From Desulfobacter sp. (lineage in GTDB: Bacteria > Desulfobacterota > Desulfobacteria > Desulfobacterales > Desulfobacteraceae): a DNA stretch of 64,000 nt. The translations under genes and the position numbers were made by a program. Shown here in pieces: positions 35,870-44,159 of this stretch. Below the pieces are notes generated by a model, which had not been told where the DNA came from, made no database searches, and saw nothing but the letters and a program-made list of their open reading frames with translations. Positions within the stretch are counted from its first letter, which is position 1. Every line of letters starts with the position of its first letter. Location: assembly GCA_028768545.1 (NCBI GenBank), contig CP054838.1, positions 248,001-312,000 of the forward strand, in the 5' to 3' direction.

Positions 35870-36439
35870 ATGAAGACCGGAAAAGTAAATCAACGGATCA
35901 TATCGTTCATGGAAAAACGGGAAATGGATATCCAGGGTCTTGCCGCGGCCAGCGGCCTGGATCCGAATTTTATCGACACCATGCTCAAAGAGGACGTCTA
36001 TCCGCCCCTAGGCCCTTTGATGAAAATTGCACGGGCGTTGGGAGTCCGGCTGGGCACCTTCCTGGATGACCAGACAACCGCAGATCCCTATATTGTCCGC
36101 CAGGCGGAGCGGGCCGCGGAATTTTCCGTGCTCGGCGGCAAAAACAAGGCCGCGGCCTTAAATTTTTATGCCCTGGGCAAGGGCAAGGCAGACCGCCACA
36201 TGGAACCTTTTTTCGTGGAAATCATGCCCGAATCCGCCAGGGAAAAGGTGTTGTCCTCCCACGAGGGGGAAGAATTCATTGCCGTGATCTCAGGCTCGGT
36301 TGAAGTCATATACGGAAACAAAATCCATATCCTCGATCCTGGAGATTCGGTTTATTACAATTCCATTGTTCCCCACTATGTTTCCTGTGCAGGCGAAGAA
36401 AAAGCAGAAATCCACGCGGTGATCTACATACCGGAATAG
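35870..36439 (+). CDS. XRE-family regulator with C-terminal cupin domain
   Basis: DNA-binding regulator of 189 residues. The ATG follows AAGGAGG 5 bases upstream. Residues ~10-65 form a Cro/C1-type helix-turn-helix (ISFMEKREMDIQGLAAASGL...PPLGPLMKIARALGVRLGTFL). Residues ~115-185 form a cupin (SSHEGEEFIAVISGSVEVIYGNKIHILDPGDSVYYNSIVPHYVSC), the likely ligand sensor, with metal/ligand-binding residues partly preserved. The acyl-CoA ligase starts 8 bases after its stop, so it probably senses a carboxylate or CoA ester and controls that operon. The same design is used by the regulator at 41737-42258. Confidence 0.88.
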   Translation: MKTGKVNQRIISFMEKREMDIQGLAAASGLDPNFIDTMLKEDVYPPLGPLMKIARALGVRLGTFLDDQTTADPYIVRQAERAAEFSVLGGKNKAAALNFYALGKGKADRHMEPFFVEIMPESAREKVLSSHEGEEFIAVISGSVEVIYGNKIHILDPGDSVYYNSIVPHYVSCAGEEKAEIHAVIYIPE

Positions 36440-36447
36440 GGGGAAAC

Positions 36448-38100
36448 ATGGATGATAATATCGAATTAAAAGAGCTGACCCTGGGCCAGATCCTGGACCG
36501 CACTGTTGAAAAATTCCCGGACAACCCGGCCATTGTCTATGTGGACAGGGAGTTTCGCCTCACCTACAAAGAATTTTCAAATGTGGTGGATGAAACGGCA
36601 AAAGGCCTTATGGCCCTGGGGGTAAAAAAAGGCGAAAAAGTCGCGGTATGGGCCACCAACATCCCCTTCTGGGTTACGCTTCAATTTGCCACAGCCAAAA
36701 TCGGGGCCATTTTGCTCACGGTGAATACCAACTATAAGACAGCCGAACTTGAGTACCTGCTCACCCAGTCCCAAGCTGAAAATTTATTTTTAATCGACAG
36801 TTTCCAGGATACAGACTACATCAACACGGTGTACGAACTTGTGCCCGAACTGAAAACCTGTCAGCGGGGCCATTTAAAGACCGCCAAATTTCCCCACCTC
36901 AAACGGGTGGGATTTTTGGGACCTGAAAAACACAGGGGCATGTACACCATCCCTGAAATCCGGGCCTTGTCCGTCATGGTCAATGAGGAAGAATACCTTG
37001 CCCGCCAGGAAAGCCTGACTCCCCATGATGTGGTCAACATGCAGTACACCTCGGGCACCACGGGATTTCCCAAAGGGGTGATGCTCACCCATTATAATAT
37101 CGGAAACAACGGGTACTGGATCGGGGCCAACCAGAATTTCAGCGAAAATGACAGGCTCTGCCTGCCGGTGCCGTTATTCCACTGCTTTGGCTGTGTCTTA
37201 GGGGTATTGGCTGCCGTGAACCACGGCACCTGCATGGTGGTGCTTGAAGGATTTGATCCCATCCAGGTCATGGCATCGGTGGAACAGGAAAAATGCACGG
37301 CCCTTTACGGGGTCCCCACCATATTCATTGCCGTACTCGAACACCCCATGTTTGACAAGTTTGATTTTTCCTCTCTGCGAACCGGCATCATGGCCGGATC
37401 CAACTGCCCCACCCATGTCATGGAGCAGGTGATCCAAAAAATGCACATGACCGAGATCACCATCTGCTACGGACTGACCGAAGCCTCCCCTGTCATGACC
37501 TATACAAGGATAGAAGACGATCTCCGGGTCCGGGTGGAAACCGTGGGCCGGGCCCTGCCCCATATTGAGGTCAAAATCATTGATCCTGAAACCGGCAAAG
37601 AGCTGGGCACAGGAGAGCAAGGAGAGGTCTGCTGCCGGGGATACAGCGTGATGAAAGGATATTATAACAATCCTGAGGCCACGGCAGAGGCCATTGACAA
37701 GGAGGGCTGGCTCCATTCAGGAGACCTGGGCATCCTGGACCGCCAGGGGAATCTGTCCATCACAGGTCGGCACAAGGATATGATCATCCGGGGCGGAGAA
37801 AACATCTATCCCAGAGAAATCGAAGAATTTCTCTACCGCATGGATGAAATCATGGATGTTCAGGTGGCGGCCGTGCCCAGTGAAAAATACGGAGAAGAGG
37901 TAGGCGCATTTGTCATTCTCAAGGAAGGGTCAGATATTGACCCAAGTGATGTCTCTGATTTTTGCCGGGGAAAAATCAGCCGGTATAAAATCCCCAGATA
38001 CGTCCATTTTACAAAAGAATACCCCATGACTGCCTCGGGTAAAATCCAAAAGTACAAATTAACACAAATGTCCTGCGATATCTGGCCGGACAGACGATAA
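36448..38100 (+). CDS. AMP-forming acyl-CoA synthetase/ligase
   Basis: ANL-superfamily enzyme of 550 residues that makes acyl-AMP and then acyl-CoA from a carboxylic acid. P-loop 'YTSGTTGFPKGVMLTHYN' (near residue 201), A5 'CYGLTEASPVMTYT', A7 'GWLHSGDLGILDRQGNLSITGRHKDMIIRGGENIYPREIE', and the A10 catalytic Lys in 'YPMTASGKIQKYKL' are all intact. The protein is closest to the medium/long-chain FadD-like group, judged from the overall pattern; chain specificity is not determinable. It is co-transcribed with the XRE-cupin regulator and ended by a strong terminator. Confidence 0.92.
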   Translation: MDDNIELKELTLGQILDRTVEKFPDNPAIVYVDREFRLTYKEFSNVVDETAKGLMALGVKKGEKVAVWATNIPFWVTLQFATAKIGAILLTVNTNYKTAELEYLLTQSQAENLFLIDSFQDTDYINTVYELVPELKTCQRGHLKTAKFPHLKRVGFLGPEKHRGMYTIPEIRALSVMVNEEEYLARQESLTPHDVVNMQYTSGTTGFPKGVMLTHYNIGNNGYWIGANQNFSENDRLCLPVPLFHCFGCVLGVLAAVNHGTCMVVLEGFDPIQVMASVEQEKCTALYGVPTIFIAVLEHPMFDKFDFSSLRTGIMAGSNCPTHVMEQVIQKMHMTEITICYGLTEASPVMTYTRIEDDLRVRVETVGRALPHIEVKIIDPETGKELGTGEQGEVCCRGYSVMKGYYNNPEATAEAIDKEGWLHSGDLGILDRQGNLSITGRHKDMIIRGGENIYPREIEEFLYRMDEIMDVQVAAVPSEKYGEEVGAFVILKEGSDIDPSDVSDFCRGKISRYKIPRYVHFTKEYPMTASGKIQKYKLTQMSCDIWPDRR

Positions 38101-38108
38101 ACCCGATA

Positions 38109-38140
38109 CCCGGCCATCACCCTTGGCCGGGCATTTTTTT
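38109..38140 (+). terminator. Intrinsic terminator after the acyl-CoA ligase
   Basis: Arms CCCGGCCA and TGGCCGGG with a 7-base loop, then CA and seven T. It lies 9 bases after the stop. Confidence 0.88.
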
Positions 38141-38237
38141 CAATGGCAAAATTAATTCAAACCCTGTTGCCGTAAAAAATTTTTCAAGCCCTTAATTTTA
38201 AGTGTTCCATAATTTGGTTTGGCCCTGGAGAAAAAAT

Positions 38238-39269
38238 ATGAAAAAAATAATGACGTTAATGATCCTCCTGGTGAGCAGCTTTGCTGCTTTATGTTTTGCC
38301 GGTGAACCCCAGGTTACCCTCATGACCCATGACAGCTTTGGCATGAGCAAACAAGTGCTGGCAGATTTTGAAACTGCCCTGGGGGCAAAACTGCGTATCC
38401 TGAAATCCGGAGATGCAGGAGAGGCTTTGAACAAAGCCATTTTATCCAAGAACAACCCTTTGGCAGACATTTTCTACGGGGTAGACAACACCTTTCTAAG
38501 CCGGGCCCTGGATGAAGACCTTTTTGACGCTTACCCGCCCAAAGGGCTTGAAGACATAGACCCTGCACTGATCCTTGATAAGAGACACCGGCTGATCCCG
38601 GTGGATTACGGGGATGTCTGCCTCAACTATGATATTGCATGGTTTAAAAAAAACAGCCTCCAGCCCCCCCAAAGCCTTGAGGACCTGATCCTTCCCCAAT
38701 ACAAAGGTTCTCTTGTTGTCCAGAATCCGGCCACCTCGTCTCCTGGCCTGGCCTTTTTGCTTGCCACCATCAGCCGGTTCGGCCAGAACAAATATATCGA
38801 CTATTGGCAAAAACTCAAAGCCAATGATCTTCTGATTGTCAACGGATGGAAAGATGCCTATTGGGGGCATTTTACAGCGGCCTCCAAGGGCAGCCGTCCC
38901 ATGGTCGTCTCCTATGCCTCAAGCCCTGCCGCTGAAGTATTTTATGCTAAAACGCCTCCAAAGACGGCCCCCACAGGGGTTATGACCGGCAATGGATCAG
39001 CCTTCAGACAGGTTGAATTTGCCGGTATCCTGAAAAACAGCCCCAACCCTGTTCTGGCAAAAAAAGCCATGGACTTTATCCTTTCAACAAGGTTCCAGGA
39101 AGATATCCCCCTGCAGATGTTTGTATTCCCGGCAAACAAAAGAGCGGTTCTGCCCGAAGTCTTCAAAACCCATGCGAAGATCACCAAAAATCCTGCCCAA
39201 TTGTCCCATGAGCGTATCAATAAAAACCGGGACAAATGGATCCGGGAGTGGACGGAACATATGCTCTAA
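38238..39269 (+). CDS. thiB: Thiamine ABC transporter substrate-binding protein
   Basis: Periplasmic binding protein of about 343 residues. ATG 38238 follows GGAG and begins the signal peptide MKKIMTLMILLVSSFAALCFAG. 'VTLMTHDSFGMSKQVLADFE' is the ThiB hallmark (HDSF), followed by 'KSGDAGEALNKAIL...PLADIFYGVDNTFLSRAL', 'PVDYGDVCLNYD', and 'VNGWKDAYWGHFTAASKGSRPMVVSYASSP', where Trp/Tyr stack against the pyrimidine ring. The stop overlaps the permease start (TAATG). No TPP riboswitch was recognised in the 100-base leader. Confidence 0.9.
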   Translation: MKKIMTLMILLVSSFAALCFAGEPQVTLMTHDSFGMSKQVLADFETALGAKLRILKSGDAGEALNKAILSKNNPLADIFYGVDNTFLSRALDEDLFDAYPPKGLEDIDPALILDKRHRLIPVDYGDVCLNYDIAWFKKNSLQPPQSLEDLILPQYKGSLVVQNPATSSPGLAFLLATISRFGQNKYIDYWQKLKANDLLIVNGWKDAYWGHFTAASKGSRPMVVSYASSPAAEVFYAKTPPKTAPTGVMTGNGSAFRQVEFAGILKNSPNPVLAKKAMDFILSTRFQEDIPLQMFVFPANKRAVLPEVFKTHAKITKNPAQLSHERINKNRDKWIREWTEHML

Positions 39270-40906
39270 TGAGGTCATCCCCCTATACCCATACCTATTT
39301 TATAGCCGGACTGGTGCCCGGCGTGTTCTTTGCTCTGCTCTATTTTTACCCTTTGTCAGGCATCTTTGCCAAAAGTTTTTTTCCCAAAGGAAGCATCGAT
39401 TTTTCCTTTCTGAACCAGGTATCCCCACGGATGATGAAAATCATCTGGTTTACCTTTTGGCAGGCAGCCGTGTCCACAGGCCTGACCCTGGCGTTTGCCC
39501 TGCCCTGCGCCTTTGTGATGTCCCATTATACCTTTAGGGGAAAAACCCTGCTGCGCCTGATTGCCTCCATCCCCTTTGTCCTGCCCGCGGTTGTGGTAGG
39601 CGCCGCTTTGGACGCCTGTTTCGGACAAAAGGGGATGATCCTCTGTCTAAACCAGCCCCTGACCCTGATATTCATTGCCCATGTTTTTTATAATTTTTCC
39701 GTGATGCTCAGAATTTTAACCGGCTTTTGGACCTCTCTTGGAACAGATCTCCAGGAGGCTGCGGCCTGTCTGGGAGCAAAGCCTGCTCAAGTCTTTTTCC
39801 ACATCACCCTGCCCCTGCTGCGACCGGCCATCTGGGCCGGGGCAATTTTGGTTTTTATCTTCTGCTTTTCCAGTTTCGGCATCATCCTTATTTTGGGCGG
39901 GCCCTCTTATTCCACCATTGAGTCTGAGATTTACCGCCAGGCCGCACACATCTTTAATCTGCCCCTGGCCTCGTTCTTATCCCTGATTCAGATTTTATTC
40001 ACCTTCGGGCTCATGGCCATGTATACCAAATTCTCAAAAAAGGCGGCACTATTGACCCCCAAAACAGGCCCCTCAGGTCTTAAACCTGCCAGGACCTGTT
40101 TAGAAAAGGCCATGGTTTGGGGAATGGCCCTGTTTATACTTCTTTTATGCCTGGCCCCCCTTTTATCCCTTGCCCTAAGATCTCTGATCCATGAGGGACA
40201 ATTCTCCCTGATTTATTACCGGACAATTTTTGAAAATACCACCTGTTCAATCTTTTATATCCCCCCTTTCAATGCCATACAATTCTCGTTCGTCTTTGCG
40301 GCCGTAGCCCTTGTCATTGCCATGGTCACAGGCATTTGTGCAGCCTTGTTTGTCTACCATTGCGACCAGAAACCAAAGCATAAAATAGTTGCCTTTTTCG
40401 ACCCTATTTTCATGCTGCCCCTGAGCACATCGGCGGTGACCTTAGGATTTGGCATCATCATTACTTTGGACCGGCCCCCATTGAACCTGAGAACCTCTGT
40501 TTTTCTCATCCCCCTGGTCCATGCCTTAGTCGGGTTCCCCTTTGTACTCAGAGCCATTTTACCGGCCCTGAGAAGCATTTCCCCCCAGATCAGGGAAGCG
40601 GCCGCCCTTTTAGGCGCCTCTCCCATTCAAGTTTTAAGATTCATTGATCTGCCCCTGATGACCAGGGCCCTTGTGGCCGCCGCCGTGTTTGCCTTTACCA
40701 TCAGTCTCGGGGAATTCGGGGCCACCATTTTCACGGCCAGTCCGGACACCCCGACCATCCCCTTAGCCATCTACAGATTCTTAGGCCAGCCCGGGGCCTT
40801 GAACTACGGCCAGGCCATGGCCATATCCACCATTTTAATGATTGTCACGGCAGCAGGCTATATCCTCATAGAAAATTTCAGAGGCCAAAACGCCCAAGGA
40901 ATATAA
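39269..40906 (+). CDS. thiP: Thiamine ABC transporter permease
   Basis: Fused two-half permease of 545 residues with about 12 membrane segments. The start ATG 39269 overlaps the thiB stop; a start at 39236 would lie within thiB. Two EAA loops mark the halves: 'DLQEAAACLGAKPAQVFFHITLPLLRPAI' and 'IREAAALLGASPIQVLRFIDLPLMTRAL'. The presence of both halves in one chain distinguishes the ThiP/FbpB class. Ligand assignment as thiamine comes from the upstream ThiB; iron-uptake systems share the fold. Confidence 0.9.
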   Translation: MRSSPYTHTYFIAGLVPGVFFALLYFYPLSGIFAKSFFPKGSIDFSFLNQVSPRMMKIIWFTFWQAAVSTGLTLAFALPCAFVMSHYTFRGKTLLRLIASIPFVLPAVVVGAALDACFGQKGMILCLNQPLTLIFIAHVFYNFSVMLRILTGFWTSLGTDLQEAAACLGAKPAQVFFHITLPLLRPAIWAGAILVFIFCFSSFGIILILGGPSYSTIESEIYRQAAHIFNLPLASFLSLIQILFTFGLMAMYTKFSKKAALLTPKTGPSGLKPARTCLEKAMVWGMALFILLLCLAPLLSLALRSLIHEGQFSLIYYRTIFENTTCSIFYIPPFNAIQFSFVFAAVALVIAMVTGICAALFVYHCDQKPKHKIVAFFDPIFMLPLSTSAVTLGFGIIITLDRPPLNLRTSVFLIPLVHALVGFPFVLRAILPALRSISPQIREAAALLGASPIQVLRFIDLPLMTRALVAAAVFAFTISLGEFGATIFTASPDTPTIPLAIYRFLGQPGALNYGQAMAISTILMIVTAAGYILIENFRGQNAQGI

Positions 40907-40910
40907 AAAA

Positions 40911-41624
40911 ATGGAAAATCAATTGGAATTAACAGGGATTTCAAAAAAAGATGACCAGGGTGAAATCCTCTTGGACAGCCTGGATCTTTGCCTTGCCAAG
41001 GGAAGCCGCCTGTCCGTACTGGGGCCGTCAGGAAGCGGGAAAACCACGCTGCTGAGAATGATCGCAGGCCTTGAACACCCGGACAAAGGAGATATCCGGT
41101 TTAATGGAAAATCCATTCTGGCCCTGCCCCCCCACCGGCGGAATTTCGGCCTCATGTTCCAGGAATATGCCCTGTTCCCCCATTTAAACGTCTTCGAAAA
41201 CATAGCGTTTGGCTTGAAAATGGCGGGCCACCCCCCAAAAAAACAAACCATCCGGGTGGAAGAGATGCTGGAACTGACCCAACTTCAGGGATTTAAAAAC
41301 CGCTGTGTGGATGAGTTGTCCGGGGGAGAACGCCAGCGGGTGGCCCTGGCCCGAACCCTGGCACCGGAGCCTGACCTGCTCATGCTCGACGAGCCTCTAA
41401 GCTCCCTGGACCGGGTATTGAGAAAGCAGCTTCTGGCCCAGCTGACCCAAATTCTATCCCAGCTTTGCATCACCACCATCTTTGTCACCCATGACCACGA
41501 AGAGGCCTTTGCCGCAGGCAGCCGGGTGGTGCTCATGAACCAGGGAAAAATTCAGCAGCAGGGACCTCCTGAAGATCTGCTCAATAGACCTGCCAACCCC
41601 TGGGTCAAAATGTTCATGGAATAG
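40911..41624 (+). CDS. thiQ: Thiamine ABC transporter ATP-binding protein
   Basis: ABC ATPase of 237 residues. Walker A is GPSGSGKTTLLRMIAGLEHP, the Q-loop 'GLMFQEYALFPHLNVFENIAFGL', the signature 'ELSGGERQRVALARTLAPEP', Walker B 'LLMLDEPLSSLDRV', and the H-loop 'FVTHDHEEAFA'. It starts 4 bases after the thiP stop and completes a thiBPQ operon. It lacks the C-terminal regulatory extension of potA/fbpC-type ATPases, which fits ThiQ. Confidence 0.9.
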   Translation: MENQLELTGISKKDDQGEILLDSLDLCLAKGSRLSVLGPSGSGKTTLLRMIAGLEHPDKGDIRFNGKSILALPPHRRNFGLMFQEYALFPHLNVFENIAFGLKMAGHPPKKQTIRVEEMLELTQLQGFKNRCVDELSGGERQRVALARTLAPEPDLLMLDEPLSSLDRVLRKQLLAQLTQILSQLCITTIFVTHDHEEAFAAGSRVVLMNQGKIQQQGPPEDLLNRPANPWVKMFME

Positions 41625-41686
41625 GGGATGAACGCCTCCTGATTGGAAAGTTGTTTTCCCGAAAAATAAGGAGACTCGCCTTTTTC

Positions 41687-41725
41687 TGTATCTTATAATT
41701 GACAACTGGTAAATTATAAGATACA
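41687..41725. promoter_or_regulatory. Palindromic operator upstream of the XRE-cupin regulator
   Basis: Perfect 14-bp arms TGTATCTTATAATT (41687-41700) and AATTATAAGATACA (41712-41725) with an 11-base spacer, ending 11 bases before the regulator ATG. There is no T-run, so it is unlikely to be a terminator. Size and position fit a dimer-binding operator for autoregulation. It also lies 63 bases after thiQ, so it could control the regulator alone. Confidence 0.75.
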
Positions 41726-41736
41726 AACGGCCGTAA

Positions 41737-42258
41737 ATGATGAACCCATTTGATTTTTCCATAATCAGAACCCTTCGCATGAAGCGGGGGATTACAGCTG
41801 AAGCGCTTGCCGGCCGTGCCAAGATGACCCGAGCCACTGTGGCCAAACTTGAATCCGGCAGGGGCAACCCGACCATTGATACTGTTTCAGCATTGGGAAA
41901 TGTGTTTGGGCTGACTGCGGCTGAACTGATTCAAATGGCAGAGACAAAAGAGGGTGAGGCGGGTAAAACCGCCCCCTATGAAAAGGATGGGCTAAAGGGA
42001 TTTCGGGTAGGATTTTCCGATTTTGAAATTTACCATCTCACAGCCGAGGCCGGGACAAAGGCCGTATCAGAGGCAGGGCTGCATAAAAATACAGCAGAAA
42101 TCTGCCTGGTCATTTCCGGCAGGATCAGGGTAAGTCTCTTGGATGCTGTCCATGATTTAGGGCCGGGTGAGGCCGTGAGGTTTAAAGCCCTGCAAGGCCA
42201 TGAACTTGATATCATATCTGATTCATCATTTCTTTTGATACATATTAATCCGGCCTGA
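41737..42258 (+). CDS. XRE-family regulator with cupin-like C-terminal domain
   Basis: DNA-binding protein of 173 residues. The N-terminal HTH (IIRTLRMKRGITAEALAGRAKMTRATVAKLESGRGNPTIDTVSALGNVFGL) spans ~8-60. The C-terminal half is a cupin ('EICLVISGRIRVSLLDAVHDLGPGEAVRFKALQGHELDI'), thought to bind a small ligand. It follows thiQ by 112 bases in the same direction, and a 39-bp palindrome sits just before the start, so autoregulation is likely. Whether it controls thiBPQ is unproven. No strong ribosome site is visible upstream of the ATG (GGCCGTAAATG). Confidence 0.85.
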   Translation: MMNPFDFSIIRTLRMKRGITAEALAGRAKMTRATVAKLESGRGNPTIDTVSALGNVFGLTAAELIQMAETKEGEAGKTAPYEKDGLKGFRVGFSDFEIYHLTAEAGTKAVSEAGLHKNTAEICLVISGRIRVSLLDAVHDLGPGEAVRFKALQGHELDIISDSSFLLIHINPA

Positions 42259-42281
42259 TTTTTTAAGGTCAGGCCGTTTTT
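42251..42281 (+). terminator. Intrinsic terminator of the XRE-cupin gene
   Basis: Arms CGGCCTGA and TCAGGCCG with a 10-base loop, followed by five T. The gene's own TGA stop lies inside the left arm. Confidence 0.85.
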
Positions 42282-42286
42282 CAACA

Positions 42287-42345
42287 GACCACGAAGGTCA
42301 ATTTCCTGCATGGGCAGGGAAGGTGATTTTCGTGGTCTTTTTTTT
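42287..42345 (+). promoter_or_regulatory. Branched hairpin ending in T8 before the TonB receptor (possible attenuator)
   Basis: The outer stem GACCACGAA (42287-42295) pairs with TTCGTGGTC (42329-42337), followed at once by eight T. Inside is a second stem TTTCCTGC / GCAGGGAA (42302-42321). It sits 33 bases before the TonB receptor ATG and after the separate terminator at 42251-42281. It therefore looks like an independent leader-terminator able to switch receptor expression. No known riboswitch class was recognised. Confidence 0.5.
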
Positions 42346-42378
42346 GTCAGAATCTAAAAATTCAAGAAAGGAATACTG

Positions 42379-43322
42379 ATGAGATTGATACAAAATTGGC
42401 AGAGCCCTTGTCCAAAGCGCTTTACAAGGCACTTCATGCTGTCTGTTCTTTTCCTGGTGCTGCTAGGATCCGGCATCACCCTGGCCGGAGAAACCCCTGG
42501 CAAGGAAGATATCACCCAATTGGGCCCCATAACGGTCACGGCGGAAAGAAACCAGGCCCAGGGCACGGAGGTGGTTGACACGGATACAATCCAGTCTCCC
42601 CGGGTCAGCGGGAACCTGATCGACAGTCTGGGCACCCTGCCAGGGGTCCAGCTCAAGCGCTCCGGCACCTTTGGTACGGGAACCGGCCTGAGATTAAGAG
42701 GGTTTGACGAAACCCGTTTGATCATATTAAAGGACGGGGTTAACATAAACCGGGACGGCTCCTATGGAAACGGGGCGGTGGACTGGAGCAGCTTTGGTTT
42801 GGAATCTGCCGAACAGATCCAGATATACCGGGGCAGCTGTCCGGCCAGGTACGGCAATACCCTGGGCGGGGTAATTGATATCAAAGGCATTGCGCCGAGT
42901 CCATCGCCCGCCGGTAAGGTCAGCCTCTCCTACGGCAGCCTGGGGACCCTGTCGGCAGGGGCATCCCATTCCGGTAAAAACGGTGCCCTGGGCTGGGCCG
43001 TCTCTGCCGGTCACTTTGAAACCGACGGCTACCTGATCAACAATTTCTCAGACAGGGATTCGGGATCAGCACAGCTGACCTTTGATATTTTCAAAGGATG
43101 GACCCTGGGCGCTGGGGCTGAAATCTCCCAAACGGAAAACGGGAACCCGGTATACAACCGTCCGAACAGCCCCTTTTACGATTCTTCTTACCCCGAGGCT
43201 GATGAGCGGGAGCTGCGGGGACCCGGCATCAGTTCCCGCCTGCTTGACGGTCCCCTGGCCTGGGGAAAAGAAAGTTAGACAGAGGATAAAAACACAGGGT
43301 ACTCAGCCTTTATAAAAGGGGA
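42379..43322 (+). pseudogene. TonB-dependent outer-membrane receptor, N-terminal part (cut by IS6)
   Basis: About 315 codons of a normally 600-700-residue beta-barrel receptor. The signal peptide ends near 'SGITLAGE'. The TonB box/plug domain follows: 'ITVTAERNQAQGTEVVDTDTI', 'LGTLPGVQLKRSGTFGTGTGLRLRGFDETRLIILKDGVNINRDG', and 'IQIYRGSCPARYGNTLGGVIDI'. The first barrel strands end at an in-frame TAG (43276-43278). The same frame continues sensibly (TEDKNTGYSAFIKG) until the IS6 element at 43323. The gene is thus broken twice: a nonsense codon and an insertion. The rest of the barrel is not in the window. Confidence 0.85.
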
Positions 43323-44159
43323 GGTTCTGTTGCAAAAAATATTTCCAGGACAAAGAGATAGTTCAGGCGTAAAATTTACGCAGCATAAGAAAACAGATTT
43401 TCGACGAATTCTTTCTGCTTTAAAATTTATCCCTTCCTGATATTTTTAACTTGTCCTTTTCTGATCATGTTCATAATTTCATAGCCTTTTAGTGTCCGCC
43501 AGGCAGAATGAAATGTCTTGAACCCCATACCAGCTCTGACAAGCTTTTTGATAAACCGGTGGTCTTGCTCAATAATATTGTTCAGATATTTATTCTGTCT
43601 TAGGATACAGTCCTTATTCAGAAGCTTTTTTTCTTTCAAAGCCTTTACTGCCGGAGGATATGCAGGATTTCCGTCAACACTCAGAACCCGAGGTCTGGAG
43701 CTATTGGAAGCTCGCAGCATCTTTTTAAAAAATCGTTTGGCAGATTCCATATTACGTCTGCTGCGAAGAAGAAAATCGATGGTATTTCCACGGGAATCGA
43801 CCGCTCGGTAAAGATACTTCATTTTCCCCCGCACCTTGATATATGTTTCATCAATACGGTAAGAATCATTTGATTGCCGCAGATACTTCCTGCTTCGCTT
43901 TTCCATTTCAGGAGCATAGCGCTGAACCCATCGGTAAATGGTACTGTGATCCACAGACAAGCCCCGTTCTTGCATCATCTCTTCCAGATTCCTGTAACTC
44001 AGTTGATATCTCAGATACCAGCGAACATTCAACAGGATGATTTCTTTTTCATAATGACGCCACTTGAAAGGGTTTTCATTTTTCATACTATCTCTCTGCA
44101 AACAAATTAGTGCCAAAACGGACTTGTATCAGACATTAATAATTTTTTGCAACAGAACC
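43323..44159 (-). mobile_element. IS6-family insertion sequence, copy 1 (837 bp)
   Basis: Bounded by the inverted repeat GGTTCTGTTGCAAAAAAT at the left and its complement ending GCAACAGAACC at the right, a classic IS6/IS26-type terminus. There is no direct repeat: the flanks are AAAGGGGA and GACCAAGC. It carries one transposase on the minus strand and disrupts the TonB receptor on the left and a sigma-54 activator on the right, so DNA has been lost or rearranged here. Copy 2 at 47415-48251 is the same length, in inverted orientation. Confidence 0.92.
43427..44086 (-). CDS. IS6-family transposase (copy 1, C-terminus shortened)
   Basis: 219 residues from ATG 44086 (MKNENPFKWRHYEKEIILLN); an upstream TTG frame is less likely. 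The DDE domain has YRIDETYIKVRGKMKYLYRAVD (first Asp), 'VLSVDGNPAYPPAV' (second Asp), and 'NNIIEQDHRFIKKLVRAGMGFK' (Glu), the IS6 pattern. Compared with copy 2 a single base change makes GGA TAA from GGA GAA, ending the protein 17 residues early; the lost tail is outside the catalytic core. Confidence 0.92.
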   Translation of the reverse strand: MKNENPFKWRHYEKEIILLNVRWYLRYQLSYRNLEEMMQERGLSVDHSTIYRWVQRYAPEMEKRSRKYLRQSNDSYRIDETYIKVRGKMKYLYRAVDSRGNTIDFLLRSRRNMESAKRFFKKMLRASNSSRPRVLSVDGNPAYPPAVKALKEKKLLNKDCILRQNKYLNNIIEQDHRFIKKLVRAGMGFKTFHSAWRTLKGYEIMNMIRKGQVKNIRKG

